A stretch of DNA of 64,000 nucleotides from JAUUZQ01 sp964538375. GTDB taxonomy: Bacteria > Bacteroidota > Bacteroidia > Bacteroidales > GCA-2748055. The position numbers were made by a program, and so were the translations under genes. This document shows positions 7,885-16,683 of this stretch, piece by piece (within the stretch, counting starts at the first letter, position 1; each line of letters starts with the position of its first letter). Below the pieces are notes generated by a model, which searched no databases, was not told where the DNA came from, and saw nothing but the letters and a program-made list of their open reading frames with translations. Location of the stretch: contig CAZIFQ010000003.1 of NCBI GenBank assembly GCA_964538375.1, positions 62,001 to 126,000 of the forward strand, in the 5' to 3' direction.

Positions 7885-8943
7885 CTAATTCCCGAGTACC
7901 CAAAGTTCTACTTGTTCGGAAGAACGCCAGTGCTGATCTCTATTTGTTTTTTTAGAAGCAGCTTTCACTGTTTTTCTTAAACATTTTTCCAATTTAAATC
8001 TCCCACCTTCATCTATTTCCTTCTCAATTGGATGCTCTTTTGTCATTTTTGTTATTTGGGCTAAATTCGAAAATATGACTACAAGTTTTCCTTCGGGTAA
8101 AAGCCTTTGTTTTGCTTCTGCAAAAAAATCAGGGAACAGGTTTTCATTGTAGTATATAGCTTCATCAAGTTTATCCAAATCATGAGATTCAGGCAACCAG
8201 GGAGGATTAAAAACAATCAGTTCGGTCTGTTTTTCCCACTTGCCAAAAAGATGTCCAAAATCTAACTCTATCTTTCGAGACAACTTTGTGTCGCCCATAA
8301 ACTCTGTTAAACCAACAATAGCATTGGGATTTGTATCTGTTCCAAAAACTTTTTGAAAGCCATGCTTCAGCATTAGTAAAGAAAGTACTCCACTCCCAAC
8401 TCCAACATCTATTGCTGTCTTTTTAGGTCCTTCGTAACGTTTCAACCAATTGTCAAAGAGAATCAAATGATCGAAACGAGTAGGAAAGTAAGTACCGTAA
8501 AAAGGGTGTACTTTATTTCGCAGGACAGGAATAGAAATCCCATTTTGATACCACTGCCAAGCACTATTTAGTCCTTGTACCTGAGGAAAAGTCAACAAGA
8601 ATTCGCTGGTTTCAGGATAAAATTTCTCCAACCATCCGATCACTGGAGATTTATCTACTGCCAATTTATGATTGACAATCTCTATTAATATAAGATTTGA
8701 TAACTTATGATATTCTGAGCGATACTCGCGTTGCTCCTGAAAAGTGTTATTTGGAAATTTTTTATTCAGGTGCGACTTTAACTCCTTAAGAAGTGTCAAT
8801 CCATTATTATAATATTCTTTTATTAATACCTGATTACCGGCTTCTAATGCTTCAATCGTAAGCTGGATATCCATCCCACGTTTATAAAATTCGGTTTTTT
8901 TTCCAGGTGCAATAGGTTTCGGCTTGTTTACCTCTATTTCCAT
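7885..8943 (-). CDS. Class I SAM-dependent methyltransferase with NPPW motif
   Basis: A 352-residue protein with a Rossmann methyltransferase core at about 175-290. Motif I is DVGVGSG (179-185), the acidic residue of motif II is in FGTDTN, and the catalytic NPPW is at 246-249. NPPY/W marks enzymes that methylate an exocyclic or side-chain nitrogen (DNA/rRNA adenine or guanine, or protein glutamine as in PrmC). The N-terminal 170 residues are mostly helical and may recognise the substrate. I do not recognise the exact family. It stands alone between the cold-shock gene and threonine aldolase with no evident partner. Confidence 0.68.
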   Translation of the reverse strand: MEIEVNKPKPIAPGKKTEFYKRGMDIQLTIEALEAGNQVLIKEYYNNGLTLLKELKSHLNKKFPNNTFQEQREYRSEYHKLSNLILIEIVNHKLAVDKSPVIGWLEKFYPETSEFLLTFPQVQGLNSAWQWYQNGISIPVLRNKVHPFYGTYFPTRFDHLILFDNWLKRYEGPKKTAIDVGVGSGVLSLLMLKHGFQKVFGTDTNPNAIVGLTEFMGDTKLSRKIELDFGHLFGKWEKQTELIVFNPPWLPESHDLDKLDEAIYYNENLFPDFFAEAKQRLLPEGKLVVIFSNLAQITKMTKEHPIEKEIDEGGRFKLEKCLRKTVKAASKKTNRDQHWRSSEQVELWVLGN

Positions 8944-9024
8944 AATCGTAGATTGCTTGTCCTTTCACACAAAGGTATGAAATCCTTTCTGCAGATTCCT
9001 GCGATTTATATAGTTAACTTAACG

Positions 9025-10056
9025 CTATAATATATCTCTTAACAATCCTGCAAATTCCTCTATATCCTCTTCTGTAGTATCAAATGAGCACATCCATCTT
9101 ACTTCGGAAGTATCCTCATCCCACACATAAAAGAAGAACGCCTCTTGCAGTTTGGGAATTACTTCTTTGGGAATTATGGCGAATACAGCATTCGCGTCTA
9201 CTTGCCTGGTTACCGTGACACCGGGAATATCTTTTACGGCGGCATAAAGCTTTTTCGCCATGGCATTGGCGTGTACGGCAAGCTCCTTCCATAAATCATT
9301 TTCGAGAAAGACATCAAATTGTGCGGCGATATAGCGCATTTTTGAAGCCAGTTGCATGCCCTGTTTCCTTCTGTATTTGAAATCGTTACACAAATCTTTA
9401 TCGAAAAATACAACGGCTTCACCATACATCATTCCGTTCTTTGTTCCGCCAAATGAAAGCACATCAACCCCTGCTCCACCTGTTATCTCATAAAATCCTT
9501 TATCCAATGCAACTGCAGCATTGCTTATTCTGGCTCCATCCATATGCAGGTACATATTGTTCTGATGGGCATAGTCGGCAATAGCTTTTATTTCATCGAT
9601 TGAATAAAGAGTTCCTAGTTCTGTAGTCTGCGTGATAGATATAATTTTCGGTTGGGCATGATGCTCAAATCCAAAACCATGCATATGCTGCTTGATGAGG
9701 TCAATAGTGAGCTTGCCATCAGGTGTGGCAACAGTAAGTAGCTTACATCCTGAGAATTTTTCTGGAGCTCCACACTCATCCACGTGGATATGGGCAGTAT
9801 CAGTGCAAATAACTGCATGGTATGACTGCGTTACCGCAGACAATCCCAATACATTTGCTGCTGTACCAATAAAGACGAAAAAGATCCCGGTATTATTTCC
9901 AAAAATATTTTTCATTTTCTCCGTTACAGCAATAGTATATTGGTCATCACCATAGGCAATTTCATGTCCGCCATTGACCTTAGCCATTGCTTCAAGTATT
10001 GCAGGGTGTACGCCTGCATTGTTATCACTTGCAAATCCTCGTTTTATACCAGTCAT
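9025..10056 (-). CDS. ltaE: Low-specificity threonine aldolase (PLP, fold type I)
   Basis: Splits threonine or allo-threonine to glycine and acetaldehyde. The 343 residues show the beta-eliminating-lyase family layout: GFASDNNAGVHP at the N-terminus, AHIHVDECGAPE (the stacking His region), HMDGARISNA (the Asp that binds the pyridine nitrogen, residue 173), and the cofactor lysine Lys206 in SFGGTKNGMM. Length is normal. It is cytoplasmic. It lies 90 nt downstream of the C69 peptidase gene on the same strand, so glycine release from peptide-derived threonine is a plausible shared theme, but that is inference. Confidence 0.88.
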   Translation of the reverse strand: MTGIKRGFASDNNAGVHPAILEAMAKVNGGHEIAYGDDQYTIAVTEKMKNIFGNNTGIFFVFIGTAANVLGLSAVTQSYHAVICTDTAHIHVDECGAPEKFSGCKLLTVATPDGKLTIDLIKQHMHGFGFEHHAQPKIISITQTTELGTLYSIDEIKAIADYAHQNNMYLHMDGARISNAAVALDKGFYEITGGAGVDVLSFGGTKNGMMYGEAVVFFDKDLCNDFKYRRKQGMQLASKMRYIAAQFDVFLENDLWKELAVHANAMAKKLYAAVKDIPGVTVTRQVDANAVFAIIPKEVIPKLQEAFFFYVWDEDTSEVRWMCSFDTTEEDIEEFAGLLRDIL

Positions 10057-10146
10057 TGTTTGTTTGTTTTAAAGTCGATTTTGTATTGATCGATGCATGC
10101 ATCGACAGTACATATTAGCCAGTTATACAAACTGGCGCACAGCTAC

Positions 10147-11736
10147 TTAGAATTGTTCATCATAGTTAGTCCAGAGATCGTCTCCGAGTTTCCATGCTTT
10201 ATTTACCACCTTATCTCCCCACATCATGGTATAATCAGTAAGGTAGCTGTTCAATTCTTTTTGATTTTTCGCTGTATAGAGTTCCAGGGCTTTCTTTTCA
10301 AATGAAGCTTGATTTTCAAAGAGTTCAGCTTGCCAAACGTCCCAAACATCGTTTACGTCATATCGCATTTCACCCCAACGCTGTGCTGTAAGGGTGCCCA
10401 AACGGTTAAAGGCCCACCAGGCCGATGCTGTCGTATATCCATTTGGTCTTCCCGGTGTTTTATATGAATCAGGAAGATCTGAAACTGAGCAATATACCGG
10501 GATGTATATTGAAGTAGAAACATTGTCTTGTGCCAGCCAGGCAACACCACCGATTTCATCTGGCAACCAGGATCTGCATTGAATAATTGTTGCGTACATG
10601 GTGTACCACCTTGCGATCGTTCTTTCGCCTCTCCAACCCCATCCACCATTGATCTTCATCAATTTATTCATGTCATAGGGAAGATGCGGATTGGCCAAAG
10701 GAGAGATAAGCATGTGTCCACTGTCGTCAGCCACAGTCATATCTTTCGTCATGTCAAAATCAGTTCCCTCGTAATAATCAGAAAACATTTCCACCAGTTT
10801 TTCCAGTGTTATTTTCTCATCCGGTTCTACTGAAAAAGGATAATTTTCTGCATTCGGGTCCAATTTAAGTGAAGGAGCTGCAAGGTCAAATACTCTCCAT
10901 TCTCTTCTTCTTGAGGCCAATGATGTTCGACTCCCCGGTGCATAGGCATAACAAAATCTAAAAGTTTCACCTTCTGTCCACCATCCATTCTTCTTAGCTA
11001 GCTCAAAAATATTTTCACTGTACATAAAATGATCTGTGTCATTAATATTGATCTCTTTTATGGTGCTTGCATTTGCATTAATAGAAATATGTTTATCAGG
11101 GACCCTTTGCGCTGCCCATACTGCGCCAGTTTCACCTTTTCCCTGTCCAACAATTTCCAGGTGCCAGACTTCATTTTTATCAGCTATGGTAAGGCATTCA
11201 CCATAATCGTTCCATCCATATTCTTTCAAAAGATTGCCAGCTAATTCAATAGCATCCCTGGCAGAGGAGCAGCGCTCCAGCATAAGTTTGCAGAGTCGCT
11301 GACAATCGATTAATCCCTTCTCAGACTTCAGTTCTTCTCTTCCCCCGAAGGTGGATTCACCTATGGCCAATTGTTTCTCATTTAAAGAGGGATAAGCAGT
11401 ATTCAGGTATTGAAAAGTATTTTTCACCTGAGGTATTTCACCGATAGGATTGTGCTGGTAGGAAGGCATAGCAAGTGAATCGGTAGGAATCCTTTTGTAC
11501 ATGGTAACAGTTGCTTTTGCACCGTGTTTTTTTGCCGGGACAATATCCATCCACGATCTTGTTCTGTGGCTATCGTCTGTGTGTGAAGTTATTACAGATC
11601 CATCTATCGTTGCTAAAGATCCAGCTGTAATGGAAGTGCAGCCATCAGGATAGCCACCTTCCCAGTCTGGATGTTGTGCCAATAGTAGTGCGTATGTTAG
11701 GGCTAGGAGTGATAGAATACTGAAGAATTTTTTCAT
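10147..11736 (-). CDS. Secreted C69-family dipeptidase
   Basis: A 529-residue Ntn-hydrolase related to PepD dipeptidases. A signal peptide covers residues 1-20 (SLLALTYALLLA-Q). The nucleophile would be Cys33 in the context DGCTSITAG, followed by the family's DGSVITSHTDDSH block. Activation requires removal of the short propeptide before Cys33, as in other C69 members. Further family landmarks are GESTFGG and PGSRTSLASRRREW. It is probably periplasmic and cleaves short peptides. A monocistronic arrangement is likely, with a 370-nt or longer spacer upstream. Confidence 0.85.
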   Translation of the reverse strand: MKKFFSILSLLALTYALLLAQHPDWEGGYPDGCTSITAGSLATIDGSVITSHTDDSHRTRSWMDIVPAKKHGAKATVTMYKRIPTDSLAMPSYQHNPIGEIPQVKNTFQYLNTAYPSLNEKQLAIGESTFGGREELKSEKGLIDCQRLCKLMLERCSSARDAIELAGNLLKEYGWNDYGECLTIADKNEVWHLEIVGQGKGETGAVWAAQRVPDKHISINANASTIKEININDTDHFMYSENIFELAKKNGWWTEGETFRFCYAYAPGSRTSLASRRREWRVFDLAAPSLKLDPNAENYPFSVEPDEKITLEKLVEMFSDYYEGTDFDMTKDMTVADDSGHMLISPLANPHLPYDMNKLMKINGGWGWRGERTIARWYTMYATIIQCRSWLPDEIGGVAWLAQDNVSTSIYIPVYCSVSDLPDSYKTPGRPNGYTTASAWWAFNRLGTLTAQRWGEMRYDVNDVWDVWQAELFENQASFEKKALELYTAKNQKELNSYLTDYTMMWGDKVVNKAWKLGDDLWTNYDEQF

Positions 11737-12184
11737 GATTTTTGCTTGTGTTTGCTTTTGGATTTCAAAACTAATAAAATATTATGATGAAAGATGTTTT
11801 TAGTAACAGACATTACACTACTGGGAAGCTCGGAGGTATGTGATGAAGGTAATACAGACATTATGCACCTGGGGAACTATTCTTTATGAATAATTACCCC
11901 AACTATTGAGTGTCAGGGTGAGTTTTTTAAAGGGTAAATCTTGCAGCGTTGAATCATCTGATTTTAATTATGCATCGACCTTAATACTACCTGAAATACC
12001 ATTGATAAGGTATATTGATATTTTCATCATTTAATTCCATCTTTTCCTGCAATCTTTCGTACATAAGTACAGTCACATAAAAGTACCATGATTCTATTTC
12101 AGATTTATGTTAAAAAGTTTAACAAAATTCCGTGTTAGGAGAAATTATTGTATTTTAAAAAAAAAACCAAAACAACATTCCTTT
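11737..12184. other. 448-bp intergenic region between divergent genes
   Basis: Divergent promoters of the C69 peptidase and the surface protein should lie here, but I find no clean TAnnTTTG box. The decamer ACAGACATTA occurs twice, 48 nt apart (11806-11815 and 11854-11863). A short in-frame extension upstream of the surface protein (from 12107) is not counted as coding, because the signal peptide starts at 12185. Confidence 0.5.
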
Positions 12185-15088
12185 ATGAAAAGATTTTTAC
12201 TGCTCATCGTAATTGCAGCTATGACTATTGGAGTTCTTGCGCAGGCTCCACAAAAGTTTAATTATCAAGCTGTTGCCAGAGATGCTTCCGGGGTATTACT
12301 AAAAAACTCTAATTTGACTATCCGTATAGGTATCCAACAAAATACAACTACAGTCTGGCAGGAAGATCATGATGTAGTGACCAATGAATTTGGACTGTTC
12401 ACATTGGAAATCGGCGGATCATTGGCAGAAAACGGATCAGGCAGTGTCGGTTCATTTGAAGATATTGATTGGGGAGCCGGAGTTTATGAAATAAATATCC
12501 AGGTAAATGATGGAAGTGGATTTCAGGATTTAGGGGATAAGGAACTGTTATCTGTCCCCTATGCTTTATATGCTGCCAGCGGTGTAGATGATGCTGACCC
12601 GGATCCTTCGAATGAGATTCAGACTTTAACTTATAATTCAGCATTACTGGAATTATCAAATAGTGGTGGAAGCGCTGATTTAAGCGATTTGATCAATGAC
12701 CTGGATGCAGACCCGGAGAATGAGTTTCAGGATTTGATGTTTTCATTGGGTAGAATAAGCTTGTCCGATGATCCAACTACTACAAGTATTGATATAGATA
12801 ACAGGATTGAAGATATCAGTGGTTGGGGACTATATGAAGATACTATTCTCACTACCAGGCCAGTAGCAATTGTTACAAAAGAAGCACAGACAGAAGAACC
12901 ATTATTTGAAGTTAGAAATGACCTTGGTAATCCTGTATTTGCTGTTTTCAATGATGGAGTGATGATTTATGTTGATGAAGATAAGAAAGGTGTGAAAGGT
13001 GGATTTGCAGTTGGTGGATACAATGCAAAAACAAAAGGTATTACCCAGGAGTATTTGCGGGTTACACCTGATTCAGTCAGGGTATACGTGCCTGAATTAC
13101 CTTATGACGAGCAGAAAATGGGTGGCTTTGCTGTTGGCGGTTATGATACCAAAACAAATGAAGTTATAGCCAATTATATGGAAGTAACGAAGTCAAATAC
13201 AAATATTTATTTTGACACAGTAGAAACAAAAGGAGTAAAAGGTGGATTTGCAGTTGGTGGATATAACGCACCGGGAAAAGCAGGAGTTAATCAATTAATG
13301 TCACTTACCCCGGAAAACTACCTGATTGGAGAGAATGCAGGTATGAGTTTGACAACAGGTTTGTATAATTCTTTCTTAGGATATGAAGCTGGAACAGAAA
13401 ATACAACTGGCTCAAATAACGTTTTCATTGGTCGCAAATCTGGCGTGAAAAACCTGGGGGCAGATGAAAATACTTTTGTTGGAAATGAAAGTGGATACAA
13501 TACGATAGATGGACATGGTAACGTTTACATAGGCAACCAGTCCGGATTTGATAACCGCGCTGGATACTTCAATACTTTTGCGGGTTATCAGAGTGGATAT
13601 GCCAATACTTCTCATTATAACTCCATTTTTGGTTACCAGGCGGGATTTAACAAGACAGAAGGTAAGAGCAATACTTTTATGGGACACCAGGCAGGATATG
13701 GATATCCACTTGGTGGTCCCGGTAATACAGGAGCAAACAATGTTTTTGTTGGGAAAAGCAGTGGATTCAGTAATACCTCCGGTTCTTCCAATGTTTTTAT
13801 GGGAAATGGCGCCGGTTATAGCAACCAGATAGGAGAGAATAATGTATTTATGGGAACTTCTGCAGGTGGAAGCAATATAGGTGGTAGTTCAAATGTTTTC
13901 ATGGGTAATACATCTGGTAATAATAACACATCAGGTGAAAACAATGTTTTTATTGGAAGAGCGGCAGGGTATGCAAATACAAGTGGTGTTGCGAATGTGT
14001 TTATTGGAGATGCTGCAGGATATTCTAACACACTTGGATCTTACAATACTATTTTGGGTTACCAGGCAGGATATAGCTTGACTGGTGGATTAAATTACTG
14101 GGAAGGAGCATATAATACCATCATAGGATACGAGGCCGGAAAAGCCATAAAAAAAGGTTTTAAAAATATTTTGATTGGCTATAGGGCTGGCTATAGTATC
14201 AGGGATAACAGGTATAATATTATAATTGGAGAACAAGCTGGAACTAATCTTGAAGGAGTACTCGGGGAAGAACTGATCGGGCAGTCAAATATTCTAATGG
14301 GTTATAGAACAGGTGTGGGCCTTACAACAGGTTCCTCAAATATTATGTTGGGACTAAATTCAGGAACAGATTGTTCTATTGATGCTGAGGATAATGTTTG
14401 GATAGGAGTTGCATCAGGGCGTTCTTCAGCTAGTTCCAGAAGTGTATTTATTGGCGAAAGTGCTGGATACGGCGAAGATGCTGATGATAAGTTAGTTATA
14501 CAGACTGGCTATACTGGTAGTGATAACGCGAATAATGCGCTTATCTACGGAGATTTCTTTAGTAAATATCTTATAGTTAACGGTCGCTTTACCACATCAA
14601 CAAATTCCAGCTATAATTATGCAGCTACGTTTAAGAATGATGGTAATTTAGAATCCAGGTATGGAGTACGTGTTCAAGCTGGTACTGACGATGCAACTGG
14701 CACAAACTATATGTTTGATATTTATGATGGAGATGGCAGTTATCAAGGTGGCCTTTTACTTATAGATGGCTCGGTTTTTCTGGCAGGAACATCGGATATC
14801 CGGCTAAAGAAGGACATTGTCAATACCAGTATTAATGCTGTTAGTTTGCTCGAGAATCTTAGAGTAGTGGACTTCAGTTACATAAAAAATCCCGGGGTAA
14901 GGCATACCGGTTATATTGCACAGGAGGTAAAAGAAGAATTTCCAGAAATGGTAAATTACAATGAAATGGAAGATGTATATACAACATCTCCCTCAACACT
15001 TATTCCTGTATTGCATAAAGCCATACAGGAACAGCAAGCACAAATCGAAATGCTAGAAAAGAGGATTGCCAAGTTGGAAGCGAAGTAG
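12185..15088 (+). CDS. Adhesin-like repeat protein with C-terminal S74 chaperone domain
   Basis: A 967-residue exported protein. The signal peptide is MKRFLLLIVIAAMTIGVLAQ. An N-terminal domain (about 20-130) has the Bacteroidota pattern PQKFNYQAVARD...VPYALYA. Next come three copies of a GGFAVGGY-centred repeat (about 270-370). About 380 residues follow of 16-residue repeats of the type NVFIGxxAGYxNTxG, like the head repeats of trimeric autotransporter adhesins. The last 100 residues form an intramolecular-chaperone (peptidase S74) domain: SDIRLKK supplies the Ser/Lys pair, GYIAQEV follows, and a final coiled coil (IEMLEKRIAKLEAK) should trimerise. It probably folds as a trimeric fibre and self-cleaves. 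It ends at a strong terminator. Confidence 0.85.
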   Translation: MKRFLLLIVIAAMTIGVLAQAPQKFNYQAVARDASGVLLKNSNLTIRIGIQQNTTTVWQEDHDVVTNEFGLFTLEIGGSLAENGSGSVGSFEDIDWGAGVYEINIQVNDGSGFQDLGDKELLSVPYALYAASGVDDADPDPSNEIQTLTYNSALLELSNSGGSADLSDLINDLDADPENEFQDLMFSLGRISLSDDPTTTSIDIDNRIEDISGWGLYEDTILTTRPVAIVTKEAQTEEPLFEVRNDLGNPVFAVFNDGVMIYVDEDKKGVKGGFAVGGYNAKTKGITQEYLRVTPDSVRVYVPELPYDEQKMGGFAVGGYDTKTNEVIANYMEVTKSNTNIYFDTVETKGVKGGFAVGGYNAPGKAGVNQLMSLTPENYLIGENAGMSLTTGLYNSFLGYEAGTENTTGSNNVFIGRKSGVKNLGADENTFVGNESGYNTIDGHGNVYIGNQSGFDNRAGYFNTFAGYQSGYANTSHYNSIFGYQAGFNKTEGKSNTFMGHQAGYGYPLGGPGNTGANNVFVGKSSGFSNTSGSSNVFMGNGAGYSNQIGENNVFMGTSAGGSNIGGSSNVFMGNTSGNNNTSGENNVFIGRAAGYANTSGVANVFIGDAAGYSNTLGSYNTILGYQAGYSLTGGLNYWEGAYNTIIGYEAGKAIKKGFKNILIGYRAGYSIRDNRYNIIIGEQAGTNLEGVLGEELIGQSNILMGYRTGVGLTTGSSNIMLGLNSGTDCSIDAEDNVWIGVASGRSSASSRSVFIGESAGYGEDADDKLVIQTGYTGSDNANNALIYGDFFSKYLIVNGRFTTSTNSSYNYAATFKNDGNLESRYGVRVQAGTDDATGTNYMFDIYDGDGSYQGGLLLIDGSVFLAGTSDIRLKKDIVNTSINAVSLLENLRVVDFSYIKNPGVRHTGYIAQEVKEEFPEMVNYNEMEDVYTTSPSTLIPVLHKAIQEQQAQIEMLEKRIAKLEAK

Positions 15089-15149
15089 AGATGAGTGATG
15101 ATTGCATGACTACCTTTCGATAGGCAGTATGATTGGTGTAAGATTTTGA

Positions 15150-15184
15150 AGAGAGGCCGTTCAGATGGAACGGCCTCTTTTTTG
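15150..15184 (+). terminator. Terminator of the S74 surface protein gene
   Basis: The perfect stem AGAGGCCGTT/AACGGCCTCT has a 7-nt loop and is followed by six T. It is one of the strongest terminators in the window. Confidence 0.93.
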
Positions 15185-15231
15185 TTACTGGTTAGGTGGT
15201 AGAGAAGGACTTGAATTTGTTGTGAGATTGA

Positions 15232-15239
15232 TATATTTG
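15232..15239 (+). promoter_or_regulatory. -7 box of msrC
   Basis: TATATTTG fits TAnnTTTG and lies 17 nt before the ATG at 15257. A TTTG at 15216-15219 is only 12 nt upstream, shorter than the usual spacing. Confidence 0.45.
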
Positions 15240-15256
15240 TATATCAATTCATTTTC

Positions 15257-15778
15257 ATGAAAAACAGTAAGAAAGAGAGTAGATATATTCGTTTGTTTGA
15301 GCAGCTTATGGAGCTTTGCACAAAACAAGGCACTCCCCTATCCCGAATGGCAACTATAGCAGCTGTACTACATCATAAAATGGAACATTTCTTCTGGACC
15401 GGTTTTTATTTGTTAGAAGAGGGAGATTTATGTGTTGGGCCCTACCAGGGACCTGTGGCCTGCCAGGTGCTGGAAAAGAGCAAAGGTGTCTGCTGGGAAG
15501 CTGTGGAAAGGGATTCAGCAGTAATTGTTCCGGACGTAAGTCATTTTCCCGGCCATATTTCATGCGATCCCAGGTCAAAGTCCGAAATAACGCTTCCTGT
15601 TAAGGATAAGAAAGGGTCAATAATGGCCGTATTGGACATTGATGCAAAGGAGGTCGAAATGTTTGATGAAGTAGATGAGAAAATGTTGAAACAAATTGTG
15701 AGCTTGGTTTACAATGAGCCAAGAGGTAGATGGATCAATGAGCCAAGAGGTAGATGGATCAATGAGCCAATGGGTTAA
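15257..15778 (+). CDS. msrC: Free methionine-(R)-sulfoxide reductase (GAF), repeat-extended C-terminus
   Basis: Reduces free methionine-R-sulfoxide using a GAF-fold active site and thioredoxin. The 173 residues include the diagnostic block CVGPYQGPVAC (59-69), Cys79 in KGVCW and Cys103 in HISCDPRSKSE. Cys69, Cys79 and Cys103 correspond to the three conserved cysteines of the E. coli enzyme. The domain is complete by about residue 153. The last 20 residues, NEPRGRWINEPRGRWINEPM, are translated from an octanucleotide repeat array that begins at 15713, and the stop codon also lies within the array. This tail is foreign to the family. Confidence 0.9.
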   Translation: MKNSKKESRYIRLFEQLMELCTKQGTPLSRMATIAAVLHHKMEHFFWTGFYLLEEGDLCVGPYQGPVACQVLEKSKGVCWEAVERDSAVIVPDVSHFPGHISCDPRSKSEITLPVKDKKGSIMAVLDIDAKEVEMFDEVDEKMLKQIVSLVYNEPRGRWINEPRGRWINEPMG

Positions 15779-15872
15779 TTGGTTAATGAGCCAATGGGTT
15801 AATGAGTCAATGAGCCAAGAGGTAGATGGATCAATGGGTTAATGAGCCAAGAGGTAGATGGATCAATGAGTA
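15713..15872 (+). repeat. Octanucleotide repeat array 1 (about 20 units)
   Basis: A tandem array of 8-bp units related to GAGCCAAT, GGGTTAAT and GAGTCAAT. Three variant units (GAGCCAAG, AGGTAGAT, GGATCAAT) form a 24-bp higher-order repeat present about four times. It starts inside the msrC coding end and runs into the intergenic AT-rich stretch. The same unit family occurs at 16083-16120 and 59527-59627. Confidence 0.88.
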
Positions 15873-16050
15873 AATAATATAATTTTATAATACTATAATA
15901 GAGTATATTAAACTATATCAATATTTATATTATATATAATTATAAATAAGTATAATAATATCTTATATCAATATAATGTTATACTGAAGCATATAATGAT
16001 ATAATAGAATAACATTAAATATAAGCTAATTAGCTTATAGCAATTTAATC
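15873..16050. other. Extremely AT-rich tract with an 18-bp palindrome
   Basis: About 180 bp composed almost only of A and T, with many TATA and ATAAT steps. It holds the perfect palindrome ATAAGCTAATTAGCTTAT at 16021-16038. It is flanked on both sides by octanucleotide arrays (15713-15872 and 16083-16120). No gene, terminator or DnaA-box cluster is evident. Confidence 0.7.
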
Positions 16051-16082
16051 ATGCAGAAAGCATCCTCTATCGATCCACTAGC

Positions 16083-16120
16083 TCATTGACTCATTGACTC
16101 ATTGACTCATTGACTCATTG
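16083..16120 (-). repeat. Octanucleotide repeat array 2 (4.75 units)
   Basis: TCATTGAC repeated head to tail, which on the minus strand reads GTCAATGA, the same family as arrays 1 and 3. It supplies the last three codons and the TGA stop of the receiver-domain gene that ends at 16107. Confidence 0.88.
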
Positions 16121-16484
16121 CTTTTTTAATCTTCTCCCTTATCTTATCTACAGAATATGGTTTTGTGATTAATTCATCAAATCCAACATCAGCGTAATCT
16201 TCAAAGAAAAGATCGGGGTTGTGTGCAGTGAGAGCTATGATAGGAATTGCATTAATGGGAAATATCATCTCATTCCTGATGTAATTGGTTGTTTCGATGC
16301 CATTCATTACAGGCATTTCAATATCCATAAAGATCAGGTGTATCTCCTCATTCTCAAGTACCTTGACAGCTTCTTCACCATTCTCCACCATAATAACTTC
16401 ATTTCCGGTCGATTTTATAAGCTCAGAGAGCAATAGTCGATTAGTAAAGATATCGTCTACAACTAAAATACGAATTGAATCCAT
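16107..16484 (-). CDS. Single-domain response regulator (receiver only)
   Basis: A 125-residue CheY-like receiver with no output domain. The acidic pocket is VVDD near the N-terminus, the phosphoacceptor is Asp54 in FMDIEMPVMNG, the switch Thr is in ALTAH, and the conserved Lys is in ITKPYS. I place the start at 16484 (MDSIRILVVDD), because an upstream ATG at 16505 overlaps the -7 box. The coding end (AMSQ, stop) is made of octanucleotide repeat sequence, so the natural C-terminus may have been replaced. It is divergent from a GAF/PAS sensor gene. A phosphorelay role is inferred, since no kinase is adjacent. Confidence 0.9.
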   Translation of the reverse strand: MDSIRILVVDDIFTNRLLLSELIKSTGNEVIMVENGEEAVKVLENEEIHLIFMDIEMPVMNGIETTNYIRNEMIFPINAIPIIALTAHNPDLFFEDYADVGFDELITKPYSVDKIREKIKKAMSQ

Positions 16485-16502
16485 TGGCTTTCTATAATGT
16501 AA

Positions 16503-16510
16503 CAAAAATA
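16503..16510 (-). promoter_or_regulatory. -7 box of the receiver-domain gene
   Basis: TATTTTTG on the minus strand, 18 nt before the ATG at 16484. A TTTG at 16526-16529 lies 15 nt upstream as a possible -33 element. Confidence 0.55.
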
Positions 16511-16683
16511 GAAAAAAATGAATCTCAAAGAGTTAAGCCGATACAAACATATTAACAGTTCCGTGCAAATATGAACATCCTATGCTCCATAACTAAACTT
16601 TACACAAATTGAAGCATCATTGTTACTCAGAAGAAATGGCATCTTGAAAAATATGTGTAAATTTAAAATCGATACGAGATGCA

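Noticed and set aside
12107..12184. Longer N-terminus of the S74 surface protein, 26 codons upstream
   Set aside because: The signal peptide begins at 12185. The upstream part is basic and A-run rich, with no export signal.
15873..16050. Possible replication origin in the AT-rich tract
   Set aside because: No cluster of DnaA boxes and no dnaA or dnaN neighbour.
15713..16120. Possible CRISPR array
   Set aside because: Units are 8 bp, directly tandem and without spacers. No cas gene is present.
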